A stretch of DNA of 64,000 bases from Floccularia luteovirens (lineage: Eukaryota > Basidiomycota > Agaricomycetes > Agaricales > Squamanitaceae). A program made the position numbers and the translations under genes. This document shows positions 11,985 to 22,542 of this stretch, piece by piece. The notes under the pieces were generated by a model. It was given only the letters and a program-made list of their open reading frames with translations, did not search any database and had not been told where the DNA came from. Position 1 is the stretch's first letter. Each line of letters opens with the position of its first letter. The stretch covers positions 372,001 through 436,000 of the forward strand of contig VSJF01000003.1 of NCBI GenBank assembly GCA_009739215.1. The letters are read 5' to 3'.

Positions 11985-12099
11985 TACGGCTGGCGAGAAG
12001 TCTCAGCTTCGTTTTGATGTTGTTACTCACACTTTCCCTTTTCGGGTCACCGTGACACTACCGTGTGACAACAACTCTGCGCTATCATCGTGGCATCTA
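11985..12099 (+). repeat. Left terminal inverted repeat, 115 bp
   Basis: Begins TACGGCTGGCGAGAAG at its outer end and ends GTGGCATCTA inside. Read base by base, it is the exact reverse complement of 16636-16750. Homology stops abruptly at both edges. Confidence 0.95.
12046..12066 (+). promoter_or_regulatory. Palindromic motifs inside the inverted repeat, possible transposase sites
   Basis: Within the left repeat, GTCAC-C-GTGAC (12046-12056) overlaps a second hairpin, ACAC-TACC-GTGT (12055-12066). The same pair occurs in the right repeat in inverse orientation. Subterminal palindromes are often transposase-binding sites, but that role is inferred here. Confidence 0.4.
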
Positions 12100-12371
12100 A
12101 TGCCCAATTCTTTGCGCGGTAGCGATGAAAACATTAGATTTCATGATATGTTAGGATAAAGTAATAGTAGGGGACATATCAAATGGGTAGTATAGAGAAT
12201 TCAGAATTTTTTGTCAAATCAAGGAACTAAATGATGTAAAAAGTAGAATACTGTACGGAATACTGTACGAAAAAACTAAACTATGAGCAGAAAATGAGCG
12301 TATAGCAATAGAAAACACACTGACATAGCAGTGCGAAAGTGCTGAGGATATGTGTGTGGAAAATGTGACAT

Positions 12372-14890
12372 CTAGGCAGTGTTGTTTATGTCGTTGTCAA
12401 GTTTTTCGAGTTGTTTATTGATTTCATTTAATGAGTAATGGCGGAGTTTACTGCAGACTGCTGAACATTTGTGTTGTTCAATGAAATCTCTGAATCCTGC
12501 TAGTCCATGGTCACCAAGACCAGATTTACTAGGTCATAACAAGTTTGATTAGCAAGTTAACTCAGTAGAAAGTATCAATCGCTTACCCAAGTGGTGTATG
12601 TGTCATTGGATCAAAAAGTGTCATGATAGTCTCATGACTACCATTAGGATTACGGTCCAATGAGCCTAATAAATCTTTTTAGTATGACCTAAATTGCACT
12701 ACTAGTACCGAAATTACCTTGAATATCTGCAAACATGTATTCACAAGCTGAACTTTCAATGACAAAATGGCTAAATGCCATTATAGTTGCGCCCAGTTTA
12801 TCTGAACAATTTCGCATTCCAAAAGTTCCAGAGTATTTGTTGACAGCAGATGAGAGACGACGAGGTTCAACAAGATAAACTGCAGTAACGTTATGTAATT
12901 CATCGTGTTTGCGTCGTGTTGCTATGCTGACTGGTGCCTCCAATTCATCTTCAGAATTGCAAGGATTGGCATCCCTCACTTCTTCATCATTAACAGCAGC
13001 AGCCTCGGGTTCATCAAGAACTTTTATGATGAATCCATCAGAGATTTGGAAGTCTAGAAGAAAATTATGGAGTTAATGATAACGATACAGGAAACATAAT
13101 GTAAAGCTTACCTGCTATCTCTACACCTTTAACCTCTGCTTTTTTAGTAAATAAAGTAGAGAAGTATTCCATTCGCTTCAGACGGATTAGGTCATTCTTG
13201 AGGCATTCAAAGGAGGCTTTAAGTGTAATCCCAATGCCTTGTCCCTTTCCAATGTTGACTAGTTTCTTCGCAACATAGGATTTGTCATCCATTACAAACT
13301 ATGTCTCTGGGTGAGTAACGTTGTGATTATATAACAGTAACACTGACTGCAAACACATCTTTTGTCTTTCCGCGATCCGAAGATGACAGAACTATGGGTA
13401 TCTGGTCAATATACCCATATTCTACTGTAGATGCATCCGAAAAGATAGGTGTGCCATTGGTATGGTTGATTTCACATGAGAGACGTGTGAATTTCACCAA
13501 TTTCAGATCTTGAGGCTGTGGTTGCGTCACAGCTATAGATTCCAATCCTCTATCTCGCTCAAAAGTACTTGTAAGTGGTGTGAAGTTCTCTCTATCTATT
13601 TAGAGATTAATGTCGGAATGAGTATATAGGCAATGCAGTCACAACTCATAAACTTACTGCTGCAAAATCGTTTGTTACTGCTTCGGCCACCTTTACCTGA
13701 CATTGATGTTCGGGTCCCACGTTTAGAAGAGGTTACTTGACGCTTGCGTTTTCCGTTACTATTACTGATACTCATAGTTGATTCTAGCATGGATGACTCA
13801 TCATCTTCCCCTTCGCCAGTTCTTTGCATAAACTTCGGTTCAATAATATTAAACTTATATTCCTGAAACTTAGAAGTGAAATATGCTTACCCGGTCCACA
13901 TGGATAAATAGCTCAACTGAAAATGATGATCCTCGGTTTCCCTTTGACATTCCTGAGGGAGGAACAAGGTACATGTCCCGTAATCCATGTTGATTATACT
14001 TATTGTAAAACTGACGCAATGTTAGAGTTTCATCCCCAAGTGGCAAGGCTAGATTTTTGCACATGCGCAGTTCAGTCTCACTTCTATTTTATGTGAAAAG
14101 TGAGATTTGAAATTATAAAATTGGATGGTTTTGACATACGGTTTCAAGTCTGCAGCATGAGTTTCAGTCCATCGTGGATTAATGCTTCGCACAATATATT
14201 CTTTCAGTTCTGCAGATAAGAAGTAAGTTGATCATTTATATACTAAATTGTAGAACTTGAACTTGCCTAAGAGTGTCATAGACTCAGCAAATGGCTGGCA
14301 GCATTTTCCTAGAATCCGATCAACTGAATTTGGTGCATTACTTCTTCGACATTCATAGCCAACTGCAAATGTAGGTGCTGATATATTTCGCCCTCGCAGG
14401 CTCTCAAGCTCTGTGGCTGGTGTTGCTGGGCCAACTTGCCGGTTCAAACGGCAGTCCAAAAGTTCTTTTCGGCGAGTTTGCCCTGCTAAAGTAGGTTCGT
14501 CTATTACGCCATTCTCTTGATGTGCTAATATTATAAATAGTTGATTACATCTGAGCCTGATGCAAATATCATAATTGAATAGTACGTACCAAGTCTTTTA
14601 CAGGTTCCACAAGGGTTGCTAACATTGGTTCCACTAAGCCCACATTCGAAACATTGTTTGAATTTTTCCTTTAGATTCCATTTGTGAGCTCAACATAGTA
14701 AATGGACAGGTGACAGAGTGCGAACCTTGATAAAAGCAATCTCAGCATCAGTAATGCTATTCTTATTCAGCTTTTTACAAAGCTGACAGAGGATTGCATC
14801 CATTTGCATACGTGGAAAGACTGTTCCACATCCATTTGCATCATTATCGGGTCCACCACAAGGTTGAATGTTTCTCTGAGACTGCGACAT
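12372..14890 (-). CDS. Alpha-type (MHCK/EF2K) protein kinase with Cys-rich N-terminus, transposon cargo
   Basis: Atypical Ser/Thr kinase of the alpha-kinase family (myosin heavy chain kinase / eEF2 kinase type). The start at 14890 gives MSQSQRNIQPCGG. The N-terminal part has paired cysteines (CGG..., CGTVF, CQLCKK, CFECG, NPCGTCK) that suggest a zinc-binding module. A basic Ser/Lys-rich linker follows near 13680-13830. The kinase domain shows a nucleotide-binding-type lysine in SYVAKKL, the core FSHFVIESSACEYMFADIQ, DPMTHTPLGKSGLGDHGLAGF, and the terminal His/Cys zinc cluster EQHKCSAVCSKL. There are many short introns and no internal stop once spliced. It lies 133 bp downstream of the transposase in the same direction, inside the inverted repeats. 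Substrate is unknown; fungi such as Coprinopsis have expanded alpha-kinases. Confidence 0.85.
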
Positions 14891-15023
14891 GATTGTTGAG
14901 GTGGCAAGAGTTCTGCTGAAGGTCTCAGCCGATGGAAAATTCAGATTTTATGTGTGTTTGAGTTTGATAGATTATGCAAGCACCAAAAAAACTTCATATT
15001 TCAATGTACTACTGACTACGTTA

Positions 15024-16626
15024 TTATAGTGATAGAATCTCTACTATAGCTTCGAAAATATCCCATGCATTTAAAAGTGTGATAATCGGAAATCCCAACT
15101 GTGCTAAGGCATTATCTGCTTGTGCCCGAAATTCATCATCAACAAAATTAAGTACTTCAGCACGACCTTCCATACCACCTAGTTCTTCACGAAGTTGTTT
15201 AACAAGATCAAGACTGACTGTTATTGAACAGTCTCGTGCATTAGCGCGTGCATTTTCTGGAACCATCCAGACATGGCGAGGTGGCATTCCACTTGGCAAC
15301 AATTTCTCTTTTTGCCGCTTCAGAGAATGATTATTCCAATATTCACGGAATTCATCCAAACGCTGCTGTACGAGAGGTGGCCACAGCCACTTAAAAACCT
15401 GACTAAAAAGATCTCAGTAAAGAACCGGAAGAAACTAGAATATAGTAACATACACATGCAACCAGTTATTTGGATTGAGTATACCCGCCTCTTTTCCAGT
15501 GAAGAGCACTTCCTTGATGCTATGACCTTCACCTTGACGTTTCCACCTCCAAAATGACTCAATTGGGGTGTTATGTTTGCTTTGAACTTGAATAGCAGTT
15601 GGCCATTTTTCAACCATGAAATCGGGGGCAGCATGAAGCCTAAATTCTCGATTAATAAAGTGAAAATACAAATAATGATTTAAGTTGGCTTACCGGAGTG
15701 TTTCATGACAGCGGATCATGTCTGAAATTTCAGAACCTTTATCTGTTGTAAGTTGAATTGGAATACCTGATTTGCACTATATTAACAAGTATCATAGAAG
15801 CTGGAGATAAAGTACTTACATTTATATAGTTCAACGAAGTCTAGAAAAGCATGTCCAATAGCTCTTGATGTGCGGACATTAGGAAGAACGCGCAAATAGG
15901 GTACAAAAGATGAGAATTCATCTTTAAATGCATAGAGTGGAAGTGAGAGACCATGACCCATTCGGAGTGCTTGTTCTGCAAGCTTCTCATGCCCATCAGA
16001 GTGCAACTGATGCCAGGGTCCCAGGCAATCGAGTGGGACACGCTTGATCATGTTACGGTTAGAAAAACAAAGGCGTAGATTGAATTCAGGTTCAAAATTG
16101 TCATGGAGAATCTGTCGCAAATCATCGCTAACACAATATAAGAAAGTTTAATGAAAACATCGTAGCAAACTAACATACCGCTTCAACAGGATGCCCGTAT
16201 TCGCAAGGCGTTGTCGAACCTGTGCAACACCCCATTTCCCAGCTGTATCATCAGCCTTGATGTCAACAACTAACTGGATGGTATCTTGCAAAGATGTTTC
16301 TTGATTTTTTCGAATGCTTTTTATCCCTAGTCTTTTGCGCAACCGATATAGCCCTGCTCGTCTGAGGGAGAAGTTAACATCAATAGCAACACCATGCACA
16401 GGAATACAAACTTAATGTATAGGCCGAATTCACGCTCCAATCTTGCAAGTTGTTGTTCTGCAGTGAGACCGGAGCCATTGTTTTCCTTTGCATATTGATT
16501 GAAGGCCACTTGAAGCTCCTCATCGGAAGGGTCTACATTGCATAATAAGTACAATAGCATGTATAAGGAAACTTTTCACGTACAGTTTTTCTCGCCCCAC
16601 TGGTTACTGCCTGAAGATTTGGGCAT
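15024..16626 (-). CDS. Integrase-core (DDE) transposase
   Basis: Member of a family of integrase-core proteins common in Agaricomycetes. The start codon at 16624-16626 lies 10 bp inside the right inverted repeat, so promoter and leader must lie within the repeat or outside the element. An N-terminal helix-turn-helix-like part (LYRLRKRLGIKSIRKNQ) is followed by the catalytic core. Likely metal-binding acids are the Asp in LHSDGHEKL, the Asp in LTTDKGSEI and the Glu in TPIESFWRWKR, forming a DDE triad. After it come VFKWLWPPLVQQRLDEF and EYWNNHSLKRQKEKLLPSG, also family-typical. At least five short introns splice in frame and no stop interrupts the domain. It is probably active in cut-and-paste transposition of this element; that activity is inferred. 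Confidence 0.85.
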
Positions 16627-16635
16627 TGTGTTGAA

Positions 16636-16750
16636 TAGATGCCACGATGATAGCGCAGAGTTGTTGTCACACGGTAGTGTCACGGTGACCCGAAAAGGGA
16701 AAGTGTGAGTAACAACATCAAAACGAAGCTGAGACTTCTCGCCAGCCGTA
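16636..16750 (-). repeat. Right terminal inverted repeat, 115 bp
   Basis: Exact reverse complement of 11985-12099. Its inner edge is 10 bp from the transposase start codon, so it probably carries the transposase promoter or leader. Confidence 0.95.
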
Positions 16751-16756
16751 GACGAT
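16751..16756 (+). repeat. Target site duplication, right copy (GACGAT)
   Basis: Matches 11979-11984 and directly follows the right inverted repeat. Confidence 0.9.
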
Positions 16757-17136
16757 ATGTAAGTATGTGGCGGGAGGTTAAGATGCTTAGTTGTTAATAT
16801 TATTATTGTCAATGTTACCCCAAGCTCGTGACTCCCTGGTCTGGACACATCTTCATAAATTCGCTTGAACCTCTAGAATTGAAACTCCCACTAAAACCAT
16901 CCCATTTCATAAATGAACTATGCACACCTTTCAACGTTCTCTCTCTTATGTAGTATTTCTGGACTTTCTATGTTCATATTCTGTTTAGTGTTTAGTTCAA
17001 AGTCAGTCGATTGACCAAAACGTCTATGGAATTTCTATAAGCATTACAATGCCAAGAATCACAGCTCTTGAGCCAACATCGTCACCAACGAGAATAATCG
17101 GAACCCTGAACGGCCTGATCACACAAATTCATGCGC

Positions 17137-17337
17137 CTAGATGACTTTGATATCTGGAGCGTTTTTAAACTTGACCTTCTCATGTTTTCTAAAGTCATCA
17201 TCCCCAGGATTCAGGTTGGTTACTAGCCAAACAGTATCCATGGATTTAGACAGACATGTTCGCACGAACCCGCGGTAGTCCCATAGGCTGTGTGAAAACT
17301 GGGTACCATAGCCACGGCAAATTCTTATCCACGCGTT
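17137..17337 (-). pseudogene. Orphan C-terminal exon of an unrecognised protein
   Basis: On the minus strand a 66-codon open frame runs from an acceptor-like site (TTAG at 17338) to a TAG stop. It is strongly protein-like, with RGYGTQFSHSLWDYRGF, DTVWLVTNLNPGDDDFRKH and a Lys-rich end. No convincing upstream exon exists, because the EXPERA-like gene starts on the other strand at 17435. It therefore looks like the surviving last exon of a truncated gene. I do not recognise the family. The rest of 16757-17434 shows nothing I can support. Confidence 0.35.
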
Positions 17338-17434
17338 CTAACGTTGAAAAACTCATAAGTCAGTTGGCATCAGACAATTCACTCCCTGCGTCACCCATCT
17401 CCAAAGATCACCTATTAGTTAGCCACTAGTTACC

Positions 17435-18311
17435 ATGGCTATCAAAACACATACCTGGATTTCTCTCTGGTTTCTGATTACAGCTCCAGTGATTATCTGG
17501 GATTTCTCATACTGTTTTATGAGGTGAGTACATCTATTTTTTTTCACAACAACAAAAGTGCTGATTCGGCGCATATCTTGGGTAGACCGCGTTCTATGAA
17601 GGTAAAATCTACACACATCGTACGATTCTAGTTTGCATAATCAAAAGTTCAGGGCGGGGACCTTCATTGGATATGGGAACCTTATGGACTCTATGAAGAA
17701 GTGAGCGCATCTGTACTCCGTCCTTATAGAACCACAAATTGACAATAATTCAGGTGGATTATGTACGTTATGAGTTAGTTGGTAAATCTGGTTCGAGATG
17801 AATCTCACTCCTGATTCAAAGATCTATGGTCCTCAAGCTTACGAAAGTGGAGATGGTTTTACAAATGCACAATGTAACCCTTCCCCCTCATTTCACCCTA
17901 CAGAGTCGATTGACAATTTACGATAGCCTTGCTCAATGTGATCGAAACTGGAATGAATATCCTGTATTTATATTTCGCACACGTCGCGAAGTGGTCCCCA
18001 GCCATTATCATAGGCTTCGCATCTGCTGTTATGACACTGTCGAAGACTGTTTTATACTGGGCTCAAGAATATTTCTGCGGTTTCTGCACCACCAAGCAAA
18101 ATAACGCCTTCAGATATATTTTCTTGTGGATTATCCCAAATGGGTGCGTCACTATCTTTATTTCAGTACTATAATATGAATATCAATGCATTGTAGTCTT
18201 TGGATTGTCGTCCCATCTTTCATTGTTGTGCAACTGGGAAAGGATTTGATATCCGCACTCAATACGACTCCACAGAAATCGTCCAGAGCAGCTCTGAGTA
18301 AGAGGGATTGA
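17435..18311 (+). CDS. Multi-pass membrane protein, EXPERA/emopamil-binding-like (tentative)
   Basis: Seven exons: 17435-17523, 17586-17601, 17653-17700, 17754-17762, 17822-17873, 17927-18143, 18197-18311. All joins keep one frame. The protein of about 180 residues begins MAIKTHTWISLWFLITAPVI and continues YCFMRPRSMKGGDLHWIW. It has about four hydrophobic segments: N-terminal, around NILYLYFAHVAKW, around IIIGFASAVMTLSKTVLYW, and LWIVVPSFIVVQLGKDL at the C-terminal end. The tail is short and basic. Size, four helices and the aromatic/acidic loop resemble EXPERA-fold proteins (sterol isomerase/TMEM97 relatives), but I could not confirm catalytic residues, so the family name is tentative. A 9 nt exon is unusual but needed to keep the frame. 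Confidence 0.7.
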
Positions 18312-18386
18312 TGATTGCGTAACAGTTCTGCAAGTATAAATGCTGTTTATATCTCAAGTATATATTAAATGTTTATCGTCCATGTC

Positions 18387-20783
18387 TCAATATATATATC
18401 CACGACACTCTTCTGACCCACACTCGCAAATGTGTGCTCCGGATGGAATTTTCACTTTTCCCTTGCCTTTGCTAGCTTCGACACTTGGAGCAGAGGGATG
18501 GTAGTCAGTAGTCAATTCAGTCTTCGCGTCGATATCCTTCAATGCAACAAAGGCAAGATAAGGAATGTTCATCTTGATGATTACTTGGTAAGTAATGGTA
18601 GCCAGAAAATACATAACTACAACAAACCTCTGGGATGGTATCAAAAATCACAGAGTATGTTATCATGTTGGGAGAGCACGAGTGACTGTGATTATTCTGA
18701 ATAAGCTAAAGCACCTAGAGTGTAGAACAACTCACTTTATAAACCGTGTCCAATTACCTGTTGTCAGATTAGTTCGTATAGTTTAACGGCATGATAGATT
18801 TCAGGTTATTTACCACAAGCTTTAGCATCTACACTAAACTTATTTTCATCGTTCTCTTGACTTGTCTCTCCTACTGTTTCGCTCCCATCGAGATCAAAAA
18901 CGTACTTGGAATCACCATTTCCCGCATATTTTCGATGGCTTGGGACATACATGATCCTACCGTTTAGCAGACATACGAGAAGGCTTACATGATTGTCCTT
19001 TAGAAACATACATAAGCATGATCGTAGATGTACAAAGTCAGAGACATACCCCGTATATAACCCAAGTACTTTGCCTTTTCGAATCTCCTTCAACGTGCGT
19101 ACACCCCATCCATACTGTCGGGTTTTGAAAATCTCAATAGGGATATCCCTTGGTCGTTGAGCGACACGATTAAGGACATTTCCAGAGGTTACAATGACAA
19201 TACTTCCCATCACAGGTAGCGAAGTGTCAGAGAGTAAGATTATGAAGTAGTGTGAGGAATGTACCCGATTACACTCAAGAACCTCTGTACCAGGAACGAC
19301 ATTGAAAGCAAACAGGCCCTTGGGGTAGAAAATGTCAAATCTAACATTAGATGTATACTCTATAAAATCTATTGACCTCTTTGGTATAGGCAAATGTACG
19401 CTTTCCATTTAGGCCTCGCAGTTCAGATGCACTCTGGCATTCACAGGAAGATGGTTTACACGATTCGCATGAACATCTGGTGTAGAAGCTCTCATCTTGT
19501 ACCGGTCTTGTACCCTTAGAGCTGATATAGATAATGAGGCTATATAGCAAAGTATCGAGGAGAGAGCTCACAATTTATACTCGGCCTCAAGATAACGAAA
19601 ACCCGAAGGTACCCATGGGATTTCTTCGTCGTCATATTCGTTTGTGATAATAATTTCTGCGGCCCCTGAATTTCTTGCAGCTGCGGACCATTCTTCTTGT
19701 GTTTTTCGGCGTCTGTGGCATTTAAAAGAGTTAAAATGTCCTGTACAGCAAATTTTGTAAACCTAACCTGGAACGAGTGATGTCCCTAGATGATTTTGCA
19801 TTTCGGGATGATGAGAGGTTTGATATTGTGGAGCCAGATCTGAATGATACCGGTTTAGTGGGTGGGGAATATAAGGAAGACATTTCCGTTGACAGTTCTT
19901 TGCTAGAATATGACCTCGGTTCCGAGTATAAGCTAGCAGCAGGTTGAGGATAGAATACTTGCGGCGCGAGGTATTGGTGATTCTGCGAATATCATCCTAC
20001 TCGACTGGGTCCGCACCACAGTTTGACGAAGACCAGAACGCGAAGGTAAAGGTAAAGGGGTTGGATCATAATCTGTCCTATCATCCAATGGCGGGTCTTT
20101 TTCATGCAGGAGCTTCGCCATTTTTTGGGGATTGGTTTCAGAGAATGATCGTGTACGCTTTTTAACAGTAAGTTTATTTTCGTATGCTTGTGCACGGAGT
20201 CTTGTATTCGTATTGTGGATATCTGTTGTTGTCCACACATCTATATCCATCGATTGTAAAGCTTGCTTTTTGTCTCTCTTCCTCTGTCTGCTTAGCCACC
20301 TAAATCTGAAAGGACATTCATTGTTGTTTAATACCCACGTATTATCAGTACCATCCTTCCGCTGCCAATTTCCCCATCGGGCCTGTCGCGACTCGAAACG
20401 TGAAAAATCATATACTAATCATGAAAGAATATATGTACCTCGAATCTGATGGTCGAAAGCAAGTTGAGAATGAAATTGAAACCAACAATGGAACGAAAAA
20501 CGCGTACTTAACGTTCCCGTAGTAATCAACCTCTTCACCATAGATCTCTACCGGCCACTCGCCATTCTCATCTGCACCATCTGCATCCTCGAAAGGTTCT
20601 TGCGGGGACATCGACGCACGCCAGTACTCGTCAATAGGTTCTAGTTCATCCACCTCCGACTTGTTTGAAGTATCCGAAACGGATTCGAAGTCATCCACGC
20701 CAGAATCGTCCTTCCTGCCAAAATAATGTTGAGATGGCGCGATCAGTAGTAAAAGAAAAATGCCCTCACATATATGGTCTCAT
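18387..20783 (-). CDS. Chromo/SET-domain histone H3K9 methyltransferase (SUV39/Clr4-like), frame broken near 19172
   Basis: Writes H3K9 methylation for heterochromatin. The start at 20783 gives MRPYMKDDSGVDDFESVSDT. An acidic N-terminus leads into a chromodomain-like region around 20300-20530 (EVDYYGNVK ... NWQRKDGTDNTW). A basic linker follows, then a Cys-rich pre-SET (RCSCESCKPSSCECQ, YCHCNLWKCP), SET motifs TRQYGWGVRTL, SKYVFDLDG, NWTRFINHSCSPN and ELTTDY, and the post-SET CECGSEECRG. In the pre-SET the frame is broken: an extra T (plus-strand A near 19172) makes a TAA right after KCP, and removing it restores NRVAQRPRDIPIEIF. The domain set is otherwise complete. It lies between a transposon and a kinase graveyard. 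Confidence 0.87.
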
Positions 20784-21082
20784 TCCGGACCTAAGATCAA
20801 GGTTAATGTGTTGTCGAAATTTCCGTTTATGAACGTTGAACTGACCGTTTGGCGCGATTGACACGATTGTTGGCTTTGCTTTAAACTCTTTAAACTCTGT
20901 TTGATGGCGGTCCGGCTGTTCCGGTGATCTCAAAGTTCAACGTTCAGACTCAAGTCACAGCGCGAGGATAGTTACTCAGGTACAAGGTCTGAGATCTGAC
21001 CATGTAAGTATGTGCAATGTTGGTTATTTTGAAGTAACTGATATATGTGTAGTAGCCAACCCCGTCGGGTATATCAAGCATC

Positions 21083-21745
21083 ATGCATCACCAGCTACTA
21101 ATTCACATCCACGACCACTACGGATCATCTACGGTCATAAAAAAGAGTGAGTCCCCCACAAGACTATGGCAACACCGCTCCTATTTCTGGAGCAGTTATT
21201 CCAGCTATAACTGGATTGAATGGCCAACCGGCACTATATGCCGCAACAACTCAGCTTCAACTGTTGGAATTGCTACTTCATACTCGGCACCCACCACATC
21301 GCCCGGAGATATTGCCTCACTGTTCCAATCCTCTCTCTCATTCGCCGCGCTATATGAATGGCTCAAGTTCTTCATTTTCGGGAGCACTCCCGAGTTTACC
21401 ACCGGTTGGCTTTTTATTTATGCTTTAAATTATATAACTCTTTTTACATCACTGCCGCTCGCGTCACGATGAAGATGCGAGTAGCTGCCATGCTCTTCGC
21501 TGAACCATTCGTTTATCTAGGTTAAAATACTATCCTCGCAGTCTGGATGATATTTTGGTTGAGAGAATAAATTTCATGGAGTTAGTATGCAGGTTGCTCC
21601 CGGAGAGCTAATTTGCTAATAGTTCTTTGCCTAGAAACTGCAAGGGATTTGGAAATCAGTACACTCCCCTATGCAGCTGATACATATGCCATCATTGTCC
21701 CTGGTGAAGAAGGGTCTGCGTTTCCGACGCAGCTAGTTGGGTAGA
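21083..21745 (+). pseudogene. BCS1-type AAA protein, N-terminal domain fragment
   Basis: Two pieces resemble the BCS1 N-terminal region of fungal BCS1-like AAA ATPases. The first is SFAALYEWLKFFIFG (about 21330-21385) with a following hydrophobic stretch. The second is TARDLEISTLPYAADTYAII followed by VPGEEGSA (about 21633-21718). They lie in different frames with stops between them, and there is no Walker A motif or AAA domain downstream, where FunK1 debris begins. This is a truncated, decayed copy. Confidence 0.55.
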
Positions 21746-21939
21746 GCGGGAACTTGGTCGTACCGCCGACGTGAAGCCGAAGTCATATCATAAAGGATAA
21801 CTTTCTAATGGGATAGTCTATTTTGCCATACTACTAATTTTATAAATGGGATAACCATGAACGGCCATATTCGTATACAATTCAATCTGTAGGTATGGCG
21901 AATCACCCGGATGTCCCTCTAGATTTTTCATGAGCTCAG

Positions 21940-22075
21940 TCAGATTCGAAAAGAGGTTCGATCCGATTCAGAAACTATCTACAGGCTAAGGGCCCTGCTC
22001 TTAAACAGCTACAAGACTCATTTGGCAGCGAACATCATCAATGAGAAAATATTCATATATAATCGAACCTCTCAT
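21940..22075 (+). pseudogene. FunK1 kinase C-lobe fragment, inverted
   Basis: The plus strand encodes IYRLRALLLNSYKTHLAANI and INEKIF, matching the C-terminal region of the complete FunK1 copy (GGLRMLLLDSYKAHLVGNTV) but on the opposite strand from it and from the adjacent fragment. Confidence 0.6.
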
Positions 22076-22084
22076 GTATTCACT

Positions 22085-22541
22085 GGTCTTAATCTCAATT
22101 GCCATGAAATCAGTTGCTCCCCTGTTCATGAATGATCAATAGGAGACCAGATATCCAGGTTGTGACGACAACTCACAGTTTGAACAACTTTTTTTCCTCC
22201 TGGTTTCGTAGGAATTGTGTATTCCGGCCCCCGGATTAGATTAAACAACTTTCCCTCACCACCTACAAGGATAATATTACTAGAGCCGACACCTCGATGA
22301 ACACGACCTATTCAATACATTGCTTCTAGTCCCGTTGAGTCATCACTGGGATCGATGGCAAGGTAGAGATGATACACCATGTTGCAAGGCAAGGAATAGT
22401 TGCTTGGCGGACCGGATATTGTATGAGGACTCACCTCTTATGGAAGTGCAACAACACCTTCGTAAAATCATCGTACTGTATTTTAAATTGGGACTGTACA
22501 ATATACATACAGTTATTCGTAATGACATCATTTCGAATCCA
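22085..22541 (-). pseudogene. FunK1 kinase fragment with dead catalytic loop
   Basis: The minus strand retains SAKQLFLALQHGV, RVHRGVGSSNIILVGGEGK and a MAIEIK-type motif, in the same order as the intact copy just upstream. The catalytic HRDISPGN has become HRGVGSSN and several stops interrupt the frame. Confidence 0.65.
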
Positions 22542-22542
22542 A

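Larger units (their letters stand above)
11985..16750 (-). mobile_element. Complete DNA transposon (IS3EU-like) carrying an alpha-kinase gene
   Basis: A 4,766 bp unit bounded by perfect 115 bp inverted repeats and a 6 bp duplicated target, GACGAT. It holds two genes on the minus strand: an integrase-core DDE transposase (15024-16626) and an alpha-type protein kinase (12372-14890). The ends are 5'-TAC...GTA-3'. From memory of repeat classification, the IS3EU superfamily has 6 bp target duplications and TAY termini and encodes an integrase-like DDE protein, so I place it there provisionally. Identical repeats, a clean duplication and two apparently intact genes indicate a recent insertion. The insertion point is 69 bp upstream of the APM4 start codon. 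Confidence 0.9.

Noticed and set aside
11881..12159. 92-codon plus-strand frame at the left end of the transposon
   Set aside because: It is created by translation of the inverted repeat; the mirror frame appears at 16576-16848 for the same reason. Not a gene.
11985..16750. Classification as a Polinton/Maverick because of integrase-core and 6 bp duplication
   Set aside because: The unit is only 4.8 kb, lacks polymerase, ATPase, protease and capsid genes, and its ends are TAC...GTA rather than AG...CT.
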